A DNA stretch of 56,089 nucleotides. Origin: Xanthobacteraceae bacterium. GTDB taxonomy: Bacteria; Pseudomonadota; Alphaproteobacteria; Rhizobiales; Xanthobacteraceae. The translations under genes and the position numbers were made by a program. Below are positions 26,740 to 35,045 of this stretch, in pieces (position 1 is the first letter of the stretch; each line of letters begins with the position of its first letter). The notes under the pieces were generated by a model. That model was not told the DNA's origin, searched no databases, and saw only the letters and a program-made list of their open reading frames with translations. The DNA is taken from positions 1 through 56,089 of the forward strand of contig JALHRD010000033.1 in NCBI GenBank assembly GCA_022841625.1, read 5' to 3'.

Positions 26740-27837
26740 TTACGCCGGTACGCTGAAAAGCTCGCGGGCGGTCTTGGTGAAGACCTCGCAGCCGGTCTTG
26801 GTGACGGCGACCACATCGCCGAGCACCAGATAGCCCACCACCGGATGATAGGTGTTGGGATGCACGATCAACGTCATCCCCGCGTCAATTCGCGTGGTGA
26901 CATCTTCGAGAATATGCGGCTTGCTGTCCGCAAACAGCCCGACGCCATGGCCGCGCACGCGGGTATATTGATCGGTGACGTAGATTCCGAGTCCTTCGCG
27001 ACGGAAAATGTCATTCTCGGCGCGCGCAATGTCGGCGGCGGTCACACCGTCACGAACCGCGGCGATGCCGGCTTCCATCGCCTCGCGGTAAAGCGCAAAC
27101 GCCTTGTTCTGTTCGGCATTGGGCTCGCCAACAACCAGCGTCCGGCAAATCTGAGCATAATAGCCCTCGACGCAGGGCGTAAGTTCGGTGGTCACGAGGT
27201 CGCCGGCCTTGAGCCGCTTGCCGCTCGGTGGCGCCATGCCGCGCACCTCAGGTCCGCCGACGCCGATGATCTGGAAATTGTCATCGACGCCCTTTGAGCG
27301 AAAAAACGCTTCAGCCTCCGCGATCAATTCGTAGTCGGCGCGGCCGGGCTTCGCCGCATCGCGGAACACCGCATAGCCCTCGTCCGCCACACCGCAGGCG
27401 CGGCGAATGGCATCGACCTCGGACGCCAGCTTGCCCATCAGCAGGCGATCGAGAAACGCGGTGCGATCGCCGAGATTGAGTTCTTTGGCGCGCGCCGCGA
27501 TCCGGCGCGGGATCAGCCGGCTCGGCGCGGTGCCGATACGGCGGTTGCTCAGACGATTGAGCGCCCGATCGACCTCACCCAGCAAATCCGGCGCATGCAC
27601 GATTTCAACGCCGGAGCACTCCAGCGCCGCGCGGTCGACCTCAAGCGCGCTATCGAGATAGAGCGTGACGCCATCCTCGCGCACAACCGCCAGCGCTTGG
27701 CCTTCCAAAATTCCGAAGTCGGTGGCATAGCGGAGATAGTCGTTTTGCCAAGCATTGCCGTATAGCAAAAGAACATCGAGGCCCTCGCCCGCCATTTCCT
27801 CAAGCAGCCGCGACCTGCGGTCGGTGAAAACCGTCAC
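26740..27837 (-). CDS. M24 family protein, creatinase-like with altered ligands
   Basis: The 365-residue protein has the M24 two-domain layout: N-terminal LLEEMAGEGLDVLLLYGNAW and a C-terminal pita-bread domain. GHGVGLFADSKPHI retains the central His297. Three of the other metal positions have changed: Glu218 and Gln229 replace the two Asp residues in TTELTPCVEGYYAQICRT, and His326 in TLIVHPNTYHP stands where Glu is expected. Loss of metal ligands with retained His is seen in creatinase, a metal-independent C-N hydrolase. GTG at 27837 is the start, 4 nt after the permease stop, with GGAAGGA upstream; the longer reading overlaps that permease. Confidence 0.75.
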   Translation of the reverse strand: MTVFTDRRSRLLEEMAGEGLDVLLLYGNAWQNDYLRYATDFGILEGQALAVVREDGVTLYLDSALEVDRAALECSGVEIVHAPDLLGEVDRALNRLSNRRIGTAPSRLIPRRIAARAKELNLGDRTAFLDRLLMGKLASEVDAIRRACGVADEGYAVFRDAAKPGRADYELIAEAEAFFRSKGVDDNFQIIGVGGPEVRGMAPPSGKRLKAGDLVTTELTPCVEGYYAQICRTLVVGEPNAEQNKAFALYREAMEAGIAAVRDGVTAADIARAENDIFRREGLGIYVTDQYTRVRGHGVGLFADSKPHILEDVTTRIDAGMTLIVHPNTYHPVVGYLVLGDVVAVTKTGCEVFTKTARELFSVPA

Positions 27838-27841
27838 AGTG

Positions 27842-28594
27842 TCATTCCTTCCAACGCGAAAAGCGGGCTTCGACCAAGCGCACCAGCTCATTGAGCGCCA
27901 CCGCCATCAGCGCCAGCGTCAAGATTAGCGCGATCAAAGCCGATGGATTGAAGGTTTCGGCATAGAGCAGCGTAAAGAAACCGATCCCGCCCTGTGAGAC
28001 AAACAGCTCCGCCAACAATACGCCCAGAAGCGTCATGGTCATCGCCAGCCGCAAGCCGGTGAATACCGCAGTCACCATGTGCGGGAACACGACATATCGT
28101 AACTGCTCAAATCGCGTCGCGCCCATGGCGGCGGCGCCGTGCATCAGCAGCGGATTGACATTGCGCATGCCGGCAATGGTGTTGACGATCACTGGGAAGA
28201 TGCCGTGACTGAAGCCGAAGGCGATCTTGCCGGCCGGCCCAAGCCCGAACATCAGGACGAACAAAGGCAGCAGAATTGCCTGCGGGATGCCATAGAGCAG
28301 CAGCACGATCGGGTAGAAACTGCGCCGCCCGACATCGCTGAGCCCAACCAGGACGCCAATCAGCATGCCAAACACCACCGACATCACGAATGCCACCACC
28401 AGCTCGATCAAGGTGACGCCAATGGCGTTGAGCACCCGCGGCTCACCCAGCACTTTCGGCCACAGTTCCGCCAAGACCTGGCTTGGCGCAGCCGACAGCG
28501 ACGAGGTCGCAAAGACGCGGGCATAGAACTCCCACACCAAGACGACGCCGAGAATTAGCAGCAGCCGGACCAGACGGATTTTGTGTGGTGACAT
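27842..28594 (-). CDS. ABC transporter permease (SsuC/TauC type)
   Basis: The 250-residue inner-membrane permease belongs to the nitrate/sulfonate/taurine uptake group. It has five to six transmembrane helices and the EAA loop MHGAAAMGATRFEQLRYVVFPHM (about 150-172), which contacts the ATPase. It begins MSPHKIRLVRLLLILGVVLV at 28594, 5 nt after the stop of the partner permease. Two permease genes back to back suggest a heterodimeric channel. The transported compound is unknown; the binding protein and dioxygenase downstream point to a small organic molecule. Confidence 0.92.
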   Translation of the reverse strand: MSPHKIRLVRLLLILGVVLVWEFYARVFATSSLSAAPSQVLAELWPKVLGEPRVLNAIGVTLIELVVAFVMSVVFGMLIGVLVGLSDVGRRSFYPIVLLLYGIPQAILLPLFVLMFGLGPAGKIAFGFSHGIFPVIVNTIAGMRNVNPLLMHGAAAMGATRFEQLRYVVFPHMVTAVFTGLRLAMTMTLLGVLLAELFVSQGGIGFFTLLYAETFNPSALIALILTLALMAVALNELVRLVEARFSRWKE

Positions 28595-28599
28595 GCCGC

Positions 28600-29364
28600 T
28601 CACTCCCGCTCGCTGCGGGTTTCGACCGCGAGCGCAAGCAGATTGAGCATCACCGACATGCACACCACAAATGAGATCCAGGCGTAAAGTTTCGCGGTCT
28701 CCATCAGCTCGGCGGCCAACGCAGTGGCGCGGCCTACCCCGGCGGTGGCCGCCAGGGTTTCGCCGCCCAGCACCGAGGCGATGCAAATGAAGAAACCGAT
28801 GCGCAGGCCGGTAAGCGTCACCGGCAATGCGGCCGGCATATAGACATAGCGGAACTGCTGCCAGCCCGAGGCGCCCATGGCGCGCGACGCCCGCAAATAG
28901 AGATCGTCGACATTCGAGAATGCCGCAATCGTATTGAGCGCGATCGGGAAAAACGCATAAGTCGCGCCATAGGCGACCTTGGAGTCGGGACCAATGCCGA
29001 AAAACAACACAAACAACGGGAAGAACATCGTCAGCGGCACCGCGAACATGCCGGACAATACCGGTTCAAACAGATGCACCAGCGTGCGCGAGCGCGCCAC
29101 TGCAAAGCCCACCGCGATCCCGACGATCGCCGCGATCGCATAGGCCTTGATGATGGAAACCACGGTGACATAAAGCGCCGACCACAGCTGGCCGGACCGC
29201 ACCAGCACGCCCATTTCGCGCCACACCAGTTCTGGCGCCGGCAGAAACAATTTCAAGGTGCCGCCGGAACGCGTGACGATGTACCAGGCCCCGAACATCG
29301 CCGCCAACATGCCGAACTGAATGGTGCGAATGACGAGCTTGTCCTGCGCGATCATCGCTGTCAC
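28600..29364 (-). CDS. ABC transporter permease (SsuC/TauC type), partner
   Basis: The 254-residue permease is the second channel subunit of the importer. It starts MTAMIAQDKLVIRTIQFGML and has about six helices; the EAA loop is LRASRAMGASGWQQFRYVYMPAAL. The start is GTG, overlapping the ATPase stop by 4 nt (29361-29364), a standard coupling overlap. It is similar in length to the other permease but not in sequence, so they are likely non-identical subunits of one transporter. Confidence 0.92.
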   Translation of the reverse strand: MTAMIAQDKLVIRTIQFGMLAAMFGAWYIVTRSGGTLKLFLPAPELVWREMGVLVRSGQLWSALYVTVVSIIKAYAIAAIVGIAVGFAVARSRTLVHLFEPVLSGMFAVPLTMFFPLFVLFFGIGPDSKVAYGATYAFFPIALNTIAAFSNVDDLYLRASRAMGASGWQQFRYVYMPAALPVTLTGLRIGFFICIASVLGGETLAATAGVGRATALAAELMETAKLYAWISFVVCMSVMLNLLALAVETRSERE

Positions 29365-30236
29365 GCTTGCGCGTCGCGCGCGAGCCGCATCGCGGCAACG
29401 GTCTGCCGGATTTCATCGCGCAGGAGTCCGTAGAGCTCCTTGCGAATGTTCTGGAACGCGTCGGTCAGCATGAAGTCGGGCGAGCGTGGGTGCGGCTCCG
29501 GCACCAGAATACTCGCCTTGATCTTCCCCGGCCGCGCCGTCATCACCACAATACGGTCGGCGAGGAACACCGCCTCGGCGAGCGAATGCGTCACAAAGAC
29601 GATGGTCTTGCCGCGGCGGGCGAGCAGGATCGAGAGATCCTCACCCAGCACCATGCGGGTCTGCTCGTCGAGCGCTGCGAACGGCTCGTCGAGCAGCAAG
29701 ACCTCTGAACCGACGCAGAGGCCGCGCGCAAGATTGATGCGCTGCTTCATGCCGACCGAGAGCTGCTTGGGATAATGGTTGGCGAACTGTTCCATGCCGA
29801 CCGCCGACAAGGATTGCATGGCACGGTCGCGCCAATTTGCTTCTTCGATGCCGCGAAATTTCAGCGCCAGCCGGAAATTTTCCAACACTGTGTACCAGGG
29901 AAACAATGTGCTCTCTTGAAACACATAGGCGATATCGTCGGGACGCGGGCTCGACACCGGTGTGCCGTTGACCGAGACGGTGCCGACGGTCTGCTGCAAC
30001 ATGCCGCCGATAATGCTCAACAGCGTGCTCTTGCCGCAGCCGGATGGCCCCAACAGACAGACAAACTCGCCCTTGCGGATATCGAGCGAAATATCGTCGA
30101 GCGCATGCACGCTCTGGCTCGGTTCGCGCCCGGCGAACGTCATCGAGACGTTACTGATGGTGATCGCTGGAGCCTGCACTCCGGTAGCCCTCGCCGATAC
30201 GGCGTTCGCGCCAACCACATTGCCCCCGGTCATCAC
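29361..30236 (-). CDS. ABC transporter ATP-binding protein (SsuB/TauB type)
   Basis: The 291-residue ATPase has Walker A GPSGCGKSTLL, a Q-loop in YVFQESTLFPW, the signature LSVGMKQRINLARGL (with VGM for the usual SGG), Walker B VLLLDEPFAALDEQTR and a switch His in FVTHSLAEAVFLADR. The signature is slightly unusual but lies in the right place. Start is GTG at 30236 followed directly by ATG. The gene starts 1-2 nt after the binding-protein stop and runs into the permease, all in one operon. Confidence 0.95.
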   Translation of the reverse strand: MMTGGNVVGANAVSARATGVQAPAITISNVSMTFAGREPSQSVHALDDISLDIRKGEFVCLLGPSGCGKSTLLSIIGGMLQQTVGTVSVNGTPVSSPRPDDIAYVFQESTLFPWYTVLENFRLALKFRGIEEANWRDRAMQSLSAVGMEQFANHYPKQLSVGMKQRINLARGLCVGSEVLLLDEPFAALDEQTRMVLGEDLSILLARRGKTIVFVTHSLAEAVFLADRIVVMTARPGKIKASILVPEPHPRSPDFMLTDAFQNIRKELYGLLRDEIRQTVAAMRLARDAQA

Positions 30237-30237
30237 G

Positions 30238-31203
30238 TCAGAACTTCACCGGTACAAAATTGTCATTATAGATCGTGCGCGCATCCGGCAGCGTATCGAG
30301 GATGCCGAGTTCCAGGAGCGACTTACGGATCACCTCGATCGAGACCGGACTCCATGCACCGTCGCTTGAAAAGCCGCCGACCTGCGCATCGTAAATGCGC
30401 GACACGATGCTTTCCCGCACGTCGATTGCCTTGGCGGTGATCTTCACCGTCTCGGCCTTGTTGGCGCGGATGAAGGCGATGGTCTTGAACCAGCCGCGCA
30501 AGAAGCGCCGCAACACGTCAGTGCGCTTTTCAACCATGGCGTCGGTCGCGAAGATCACATGGGTATAGAAGTTCTTTTCGATGTCACCAAAGTCGACCAG
30601 AATTCGACCGCGCTTCAGTTCCTCAAGCTCGTAGCCGCTCGCCGATTCGACCACCATGGCGTCGAGGTCGCCGCGCTCCATGGCGGCAAGCCGCGCCTGC
30701 ATCGAGCCAAGCGGCATCACCTGCATGCCGTCCCGGCCCCAACCCTGCTGACGCGCCATTTCGCGGCTCAGCCAGTCGGTGAGCGAACCGCCGGTGGTAA
30801 CGCCGACGCGCTTGCCTTTGAGATCGGCAACCGTCTTGATCGGCGACTTGGCGAGCACGACCATCGCCAAGTTCGACGGTGCGCCATACATTGCCGCAAC
30901 CCCGATCGCCGGCACGCCCTTGGCGCGAAAACCGAGCCCGGGCCCGGAGCCGAGGGCGACATCGACCGCGCCGGCAGTGAGGCCGGCCTGCATCTGGGCA
31001 TCGCCCTTGAAGCTCGAAATCGCGAGATCGATGCCTTCCTGCTTGAAAATGCCGACCTGCACCCCGACATCGGTGGCGGCAAAGGCCCAGGAGTTCGGCA
31101 CGGATTTGCCGATCCGGAGCTTGTCTTGCGCCAAGGCCGGCGCGCTCATGAGCAGCGCGGCGGCCAATGCCGCAATCGAGCGGCGTCTCACCAACCAAGA
31201 CAT
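30238..31203 (-). CDS. ABC transporter substrate-binding protein (NMT1/SsuA type)
   Basis: The 321-residue periplasmic binding protein starts MSWLVRRRSIAALAAALLMS with a signal peptide cleaved near ALAQ. The body resembles NMT1/SsuA/TauA proteins: KSVPNSWAFAATDVGVQVGIFKQEGI, LGSGPGLGFRAKGVPAIGVA and LKGKRVGVTTGGSLTDWLSR. These bind sulfonates, nitrate, pyrimidines, aromatic acids and related ligands, so the exact ligand stays open. It is followed by the ATPase and permeases and preceded by the TauD-like dioxygenase gene, which may act on the imported ligand. Confidence 0.9.
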   Translation of the reverse strand: MSWLVRRRSIAALAAALLMSAPALAQDKLRIGKSVPNSWAFAATDVGVQVGIFKQEGIDLAISSFKGDAQMQAGLTAGAVDVALGSGPGLGFRAKGVPAIGVAAMYGAPSNLAMVVLAKSPIKTVADLKGKRVGVTTGGSLTDWLSREMARQQGWGRDGMQVMPLGSMQARLAAMERGDLDAMVVESASGYELEELKRGRILVDFGDIEKNFYTHVIFATDAMVEKRTDVLRRFLRGWFKTIAFIRANKAETVKITAKAIDVRESIVSRIYDAQVGGFSSDGAWSPVSIEVIRKSLLELGILDTLPDARTIYNDNFVPVKF

Positions 31204-31230
31204 CGATGCTCCTCCAAAGACCTCTGCGGT

Positions 31231-32103
31231 CTATACCGGCTTTTCGCCAAGAATTGTGATCCGCCGCAACAGCCGGCGTTCACCTGCGCTGAAATCGGTG
31301 CGGGCGTGCAGTGTACAGCGATTATCCCACATCAGGATATCGCCGGGACGCCACAAGTGTTCATAGATGAATCGCGGCTGCTCTTGGTGGTTAAACAGGA
31401 ATGTCAGCAGTTCCTCGCTCTCGGCCGGATCGAGCTCTTCGATCCGGCGCGTCATCAGCCGGTTGACATAGAGCGCCTTGCGGCCGGTCGCAGGATGGGT
31501 TCGAACCACCGGATGGGCGTAGCAGGGCGCCCCGGGCGGAACCTCGGATTTCCGGATGGTCGCGGCGGTATCGTAGTCGTAGGCGTTAAGCGCCTTGCGA
31601 CCCGCGATCCGGCGCTTGATATCCGCCGGCAGCGTTTCGTAGGCCAGGTAGGCGTTCGCGAACAGCGTATTGCCGCCCACGCTTGGGACTTCGATGGCGT
31701 AAAGCATCGAAGCCTTGGCGGGAATTTTCTGGTGGCATTGGTCGGTATGGAACTGCATCTCACCGTCGGGCAGCGCGCCGATCGGCTTGCCGTCCTCGCG
31801 AATATTGGAGATCAGCATCACCGCTGGATGTGAGCGGACGAATTGCTGGGTGTGGATCTTGGCGGGTGGTCCGAAGCGCTCGGCAAAGCGCACCTGGTCG
31901 TCTTCGCTCAGCTTTTGGTCGCGCAACAGAATGACCAAATGCTGGTGCCAAGCATCCAGCATCACCTGGGCGAGCAGGTCGTCGATATCGTCACGCAGGT
32001 CGACGCCAATGATCTCGGCGCCGATGGCCGGCGATAGCGGACGCACGGTCAATGTCGGAGTCGGTGACCGCACTGGCGTCGCGGCGGAACCGGTCGTTTC
32101 CAT
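31231..32103 (-). CDS. TauD/TfdA-family Fe(II)/2-oxoglutarate dioxygenase
   Basis: The 290-residue enzyme contains the iron-binding facial triad His119-x-Asp121 (in EMQFHTDQCHQ) and His266 (in MWDNRCTLHARTDF), plus Arg residues in GERRLLRRI for 2-oxoglutarate. TauD-family enzymes hydroxylate carbon next to sulfonate, phenoxy or amine groups, leading to loss of sulfite, phenol or an aldehyde. In an operon with an SsuABC/TauABC-like importer the natural guess is an organosulfonate or related compound, but the neighbouring VOC and M24 proteins suggest otherwise. Position within the cluster is the main clue. Confidence 0.9.
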   Translation of the reverse strand: METTGSAATPVRSPTPTLTVRPLSPAIGAEIIGVDLRDDIDDLLAQVMLDAWHQHLVILLRDQKLSEDDQVRFAERFGPPAKIHTQQFVRSHPAVMLISNIREDGKPIGALPDGEMQFHTDQCHQKIPAKASMLYAIEVPSVGGNTLFANAYLAYETLPADIKRRIAGRKALNAYDYDTAATIRKSEVPPGAPCYAHPVVRTHPATGRKALYVNRLMTRRIEELDPAESEELLTFLFNHQEQPRFIYEHLWRPGDILMWDNRCTLHARTDFSAGERRLLRRITILGEKPV

Positions 32104-32160
32104 GGCGTCACTCCCTGACGTTTTTCAGGTCAGCCGATTATAGGGGCGATCCAAGCGAGA

Positions 32161-33189
32161 TCAAACCACCGGCGCCGGCGCTACCGATTGCAGCGTTGGC
32201 ATGACCTCGTGCGCAAACAGTTCGATCGACCGCTGTGTTTCGGCGAGCGGCAGATCGCCAAAGGCAAATTGCCCGACACAGTAATTACTGCCAGTCGCCG
32301 CAAGCTGCTCGCGCAGAAACGTTGCGACGGTGCGGGGCGAACCCGCAACCCCCTGGCCGACCGCCGCGATCCCGTCGAAATCTGGCGGCCGCGGATGCAT
32401 GGCCGAATAATTGTGGCGGCGGTGGAGGTATGTGAAGCTGTGGTGCCAGCGCGGATAAGCACGGCGCGCCAGCGCCAGCGCCGCGGCATCGGTCTCCGCC
32501 ACAACGATAAACCGGCCAAGCCCCATCAGCGGCAATGGCGCTTCACCCCAAGCCTCCCGCCAGGCGGCGCGGAACACCTCAAACGAGGCGCAGGTGGCGG
32601 GAACCGAGTCGAGGCTGATCACCCGCAGGCCCTTGCGCGCCGCGCGCTTGGCGCTTTCGGGCGCATGCAGACCGTACCAGACCGGAGGATACGGCTTTTG
32701 CAATGGCGCAAGCTCCATCGGCACATTGTCGAATTGAAAGAACCGGCCATGGAAGGTGAGCGTGGGCTCGGTCAGCCCCTTCAGCACGAGTTCGAGCGCC
32801 TCGGCATAGATTTCCTGCGCAAGCTTGGGATCCTGACCGTAATAATCCAATTCGATGCCGACCGAGCCGCGTCCGAATCCCATCTCGAACCGGCCGCCGC
32901 TCATTTGATCGAGCATGCAGATCTCTTCGATCATGCGGATCGGATGATAAAGCGGCAGCGCGTAGACCATCGGGCCGAAGCGCAGCCGCTGAGTTCGCTG
33001 CGCAACCGCCGCCAGAAACACGCTCGGGCTCGGCGCCAGCCCAATCGGTGTCGAATGATGTTCGGCGACATGATAGGCGTAAAAACCGAAGCGGTCGTAA
33101 TCCGCAATAGTCTTCAGCCGCGCCTCGTAATAATCGGCGAGCGACAGATCGTTACGGTCGAGATGGTCGAAAACGCCGAACTGCATCAT
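32161..33189 (-). CDS. LLM-class flavin-dependent oxidoreductase
   Basis: The 342-residue protein is of the bacterial-luciferase-like family. N-terminal FGVFDHLDRNDLSLADYYE, RFGPMVYALPLYHPIRMIEEICMLDQMSGGRFEMGFGRG and YYGQDPKLAQEIYAEALELV are family hallmarks. Members use reduced FMN or F420 and oxygen to cleave or hydroxylate alkanesulfonates, EDTA-like amines, pyrimidines and others. The ATG at 33189 overlaps the VOC stop by 4 nt, so translation is coupled. It probably acts in the same pathway as the dioxygenase downstream; electron-supplying reductase genes are not in the window. Confidence 0.9.
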   Translation of the reverse strand: MMQFGVFDHLDRNDLSLADYYEARLKTIADYDRFGFYAYHVAEHHSTPIGLAPSPSVFLAAVAQRTQRLRFGPMVYALPLYHPIRMIEEICMLDQMSGGRFEMGFGRGSVGIELDYYGQDPKLAQEIYAEALELVLKGLTEPTLTFHGRFFQFDNVPMELAPLQKPYPPVWYGLHAPESAKRAARKGLRVISLDSVPATCASFEVFRAAWREAWGEAPLPLMGLGRFIVVAETDAAALALARRAYPRWHHSFTYLHRRHNYSAMHPRPPDFDGIAAVGQGVAGSPRTVATFLREQLAATGSNYCVGQFAFGDLPLAETQRSIELFAHEVMPTLQSVAPAPVV

Positions 33190-34004
33190 TCGTCGGTCAC
33201 GTCAATCCACACGCCGCCGGGGTCGGCCATTTGAAATTTGCCGCCAGCTTCCTTGGCGAAGAATGCCTTGCGCGCCTCCGCCTCCTTGCTGCCGCCCAGC
33301 CGCATGGGCGCAACATACGGGTTCATCCCGGAAGTGGTCGCAACATGCTGCTTGAAGGCTTCGATATTTTCGACCTTGAAGCCGATGTGATCAGGACCTG
33401 GCCGCTTGATCGACATATTCTCAAAGATCGAGACCGACCACGGCAGGATCGAAAGGGTCACACGACCGTCGGTCAGGTGGTGACCGGAAGCGCTGCCAGC
33501 CCGATTCGCCGGCTTAAGCTCAAAGACATATTGATAAAAGTCCGCGCATTTCTCTGGGTTCATGGTGCGGATTGCGAACTTCGCGAGATAGCGGTCCTGG
33601 TTCCAGCCCGACGCCGCCTGCTCGGCATAAACGCCGACCAGTTTGTCGCCCTCGTCCTTTTGCGCCAGATCGAAAATATTGCCGTCAGGATCGTGGCCGC
33701 TGTAATTCGCAAATGGCCGCGTCGACGGCCGCTTGACGATATTGGCCTGCGGAAACTTTTCGCGCGCGCGCTTGAGCACGGTGTCGATATCGTCGACCAC
33801 CAGTCCGAAGTGGTCGAGCCCGCCAACATAGCCGTCGCGCAGTGGATTGATGTTGAGGCCAACATAACCGTCGCCGACCGTGACTGCATTGAGCGGGCGA
33901 CTGGTCTTGCCAGAGCGTTTGAGCCCGAAAAACGCCTCATAAAAATTCGCCAGCATCGGATAGATCGGGCTGACCATCGCCATGTGATTGATTTTCGCAA
34001 ACAT
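33186..34004 (-). CDS. Two-domain VOC-family protein (possible extradiol dioxygenase)
   Basis: The 272-residue protein has two vicinal-oxygen-chelate modules. Candidate metal ligands are His in GGLDHFGLVVDD at about 70 and in GPDHIGFKVENI in the second module. Strings such as YSGHDPDGNIFDLAQ and FYQYVFELKP are typical VOC elements. VOC enzymes cover extradiol ring cleavage, glyoxalases and isomerases, so specific function is open. ATG 34004 is preferred over TTG 34010 because GAGG lies 9-12 nt before it. It overlaps the oxidoreductase gene and follows the TctC gene by 2 nt. Confidence 0.8.
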   Translation of the reverse strand: MFAKINHMAMVSPIYPMLANFYEAFFGLKRSGKTSRPLNAVTVGDGYVGLNINPLRDGYVGGLDHFGLVVDDIDTVLKRAREKFPQANIVKRPSTRPFANYSGHDPDGNIFDLAQKDEGDKLVGVYAEQAASGWNQDRYLAKFAIRTMNPEKCADFYQYVFELKPANRAGSASGHHLTDGRVTLSILPWSVSIFENMSIKRPGPDHIGFKVENIEAFKQHVATTSGMNPYVAPMRLGGSKEAEARKAFFAKEAGGKFQMADPGGVWIDVTDE

Positions 34005-34006
34005 CC

Positions 34007-35035
34007 TCAAGACCTCGATAATTCGATCGAACGGGTCACTATATCCGGCGGGACATCGAGGGTCTGTTCTATCAGCTTTTGCAGATCGTCACCCGACATC
34101 GGGCCGAATTCGAGATTGCGCTTGTCCATCTCCGCCCTGAACGCCGGATCGGCCAGCATCGCCGCCACCGCGCGCCGCAGCACCGCCAGCCGGTCGGCCG
34201 GAATATCCGGCGGCGTCATCAGCGCGCGACCCACTTCGGCGGTACTGCCGAACAGATTGAGCACTTGTTTGTCGGAGGACGTCTTGCCGAACTCGACCAT
34301 CGCCGGCACCGCGGCAAATTGCGGATGGCGGCGCTGGGCATATTGCACCAGCACGTTCACGGTCTTGTCCCGCAACCAAGCCGGCCGGCCAAACAGCAGA
34401 TTTTCCAGCGTCGCATGCGCGCCTTCGGTTTCGCCGCGCTCCATTGCCAGCAGCGTGCCGGTGGTGCCGGGATAGCCTTTGACGATCTTGAACCGCGTGC
34501 CGGCGAGCTTGTTCATCAGGCTCGGCATCATCTCGGTGGTGGCGCCGGCACTGGTTGCTGCCATCACAGTATCGCGCGTCATGGCGTCGGCGATCGATTT
34601 GGTCGGCGACGTCTGCCAGGTCAGCGAGACTTCAATGATCGGCGTAAACCGCCCAAGCCAGCCGAACCGGCGCATGTCATAGGCCACCGCCGGATCGCGC
34701 AGCGCCTGGGTCAACGCCAATTGCTGGCCGATCATCCCGATGGTGAGCCCGTCCTTGGACGCCTGGCCGAACAGATAATTGGCCGCCTTGACGCTGCCGA
34801 CGCCGGGCATGTGCTTGACCGCGATGGTCGGATTGCCCGGGAGATATTTCGGCAGCAATTGCGCCGCAAGCCGCGAATAAACGTCGTAGCTGCCGCCGGG
34901 ATTGTATCCGACGATCAGCGACATCGGCTTGCCTTTGAAAAACTCCTCCGCGCTCTGGCCGCGCGCATGCGGTGTGAACACAATAGCGGCGAGCGCAATA
35001 ACGACGATTTTTCCGTACAGTGAGACGTGCGGCAT
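34007..35035 (-). CDS. TctC-family (BugT-like) substrate-binding protein
   Basis: The 342-residue periplasmic protein starts MPHVSLYGKIVVIALAAIVF with a signal peptide ending near ARGQ. The motifs AEEFFKGKPMSLIVGYNPGGSYDVYSRL, NPTIAVKHMPGVGSVKAANYL and VMAATSAGATTEMMPSLMNKL are characteristic of Bug/TctC proteins, which bind carboxylates or aromatic acids. The usual partners TctA and TctB are absent from the window, so the protein may work with a distant transporter or as a sensor. The start at 35035 is favoured over 35098, which overlaps the next gene. Confidence 0.88.
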   Translation of the reverse strand: MPHVSLYGKIVVIALAAIVFTPHARGQSAEEFFKGKPMSLIVGYNPGGSYDVYSRLAAQLLPKYLPGNPTIAVKHMPGVGSVKAANYLFGQASKDGLTIGMIGQQLALTQALRDPAVAYDMRRFGWLGRFTPIIEVSLTWQTSPTKSIADAMTRDTVMAATSAGATTEMMPSLMNKLAGTRFKIVKGYPGTTGTLLAMERGETEGAHATLENLLFGRPAWLRDKTVNVLVQYAQRRHPQFAAVPAMVEFGKTSSDKQVLNLFGSTAEVGRALMTPPDIPADRLAVLRRAVAAMLADPAFRAEMDKRNLEFGPMSGDDLQKLIEQTLDVPPDIVTRSIELSRS

Positions 35036-35045
35036 CGGACTTCTG

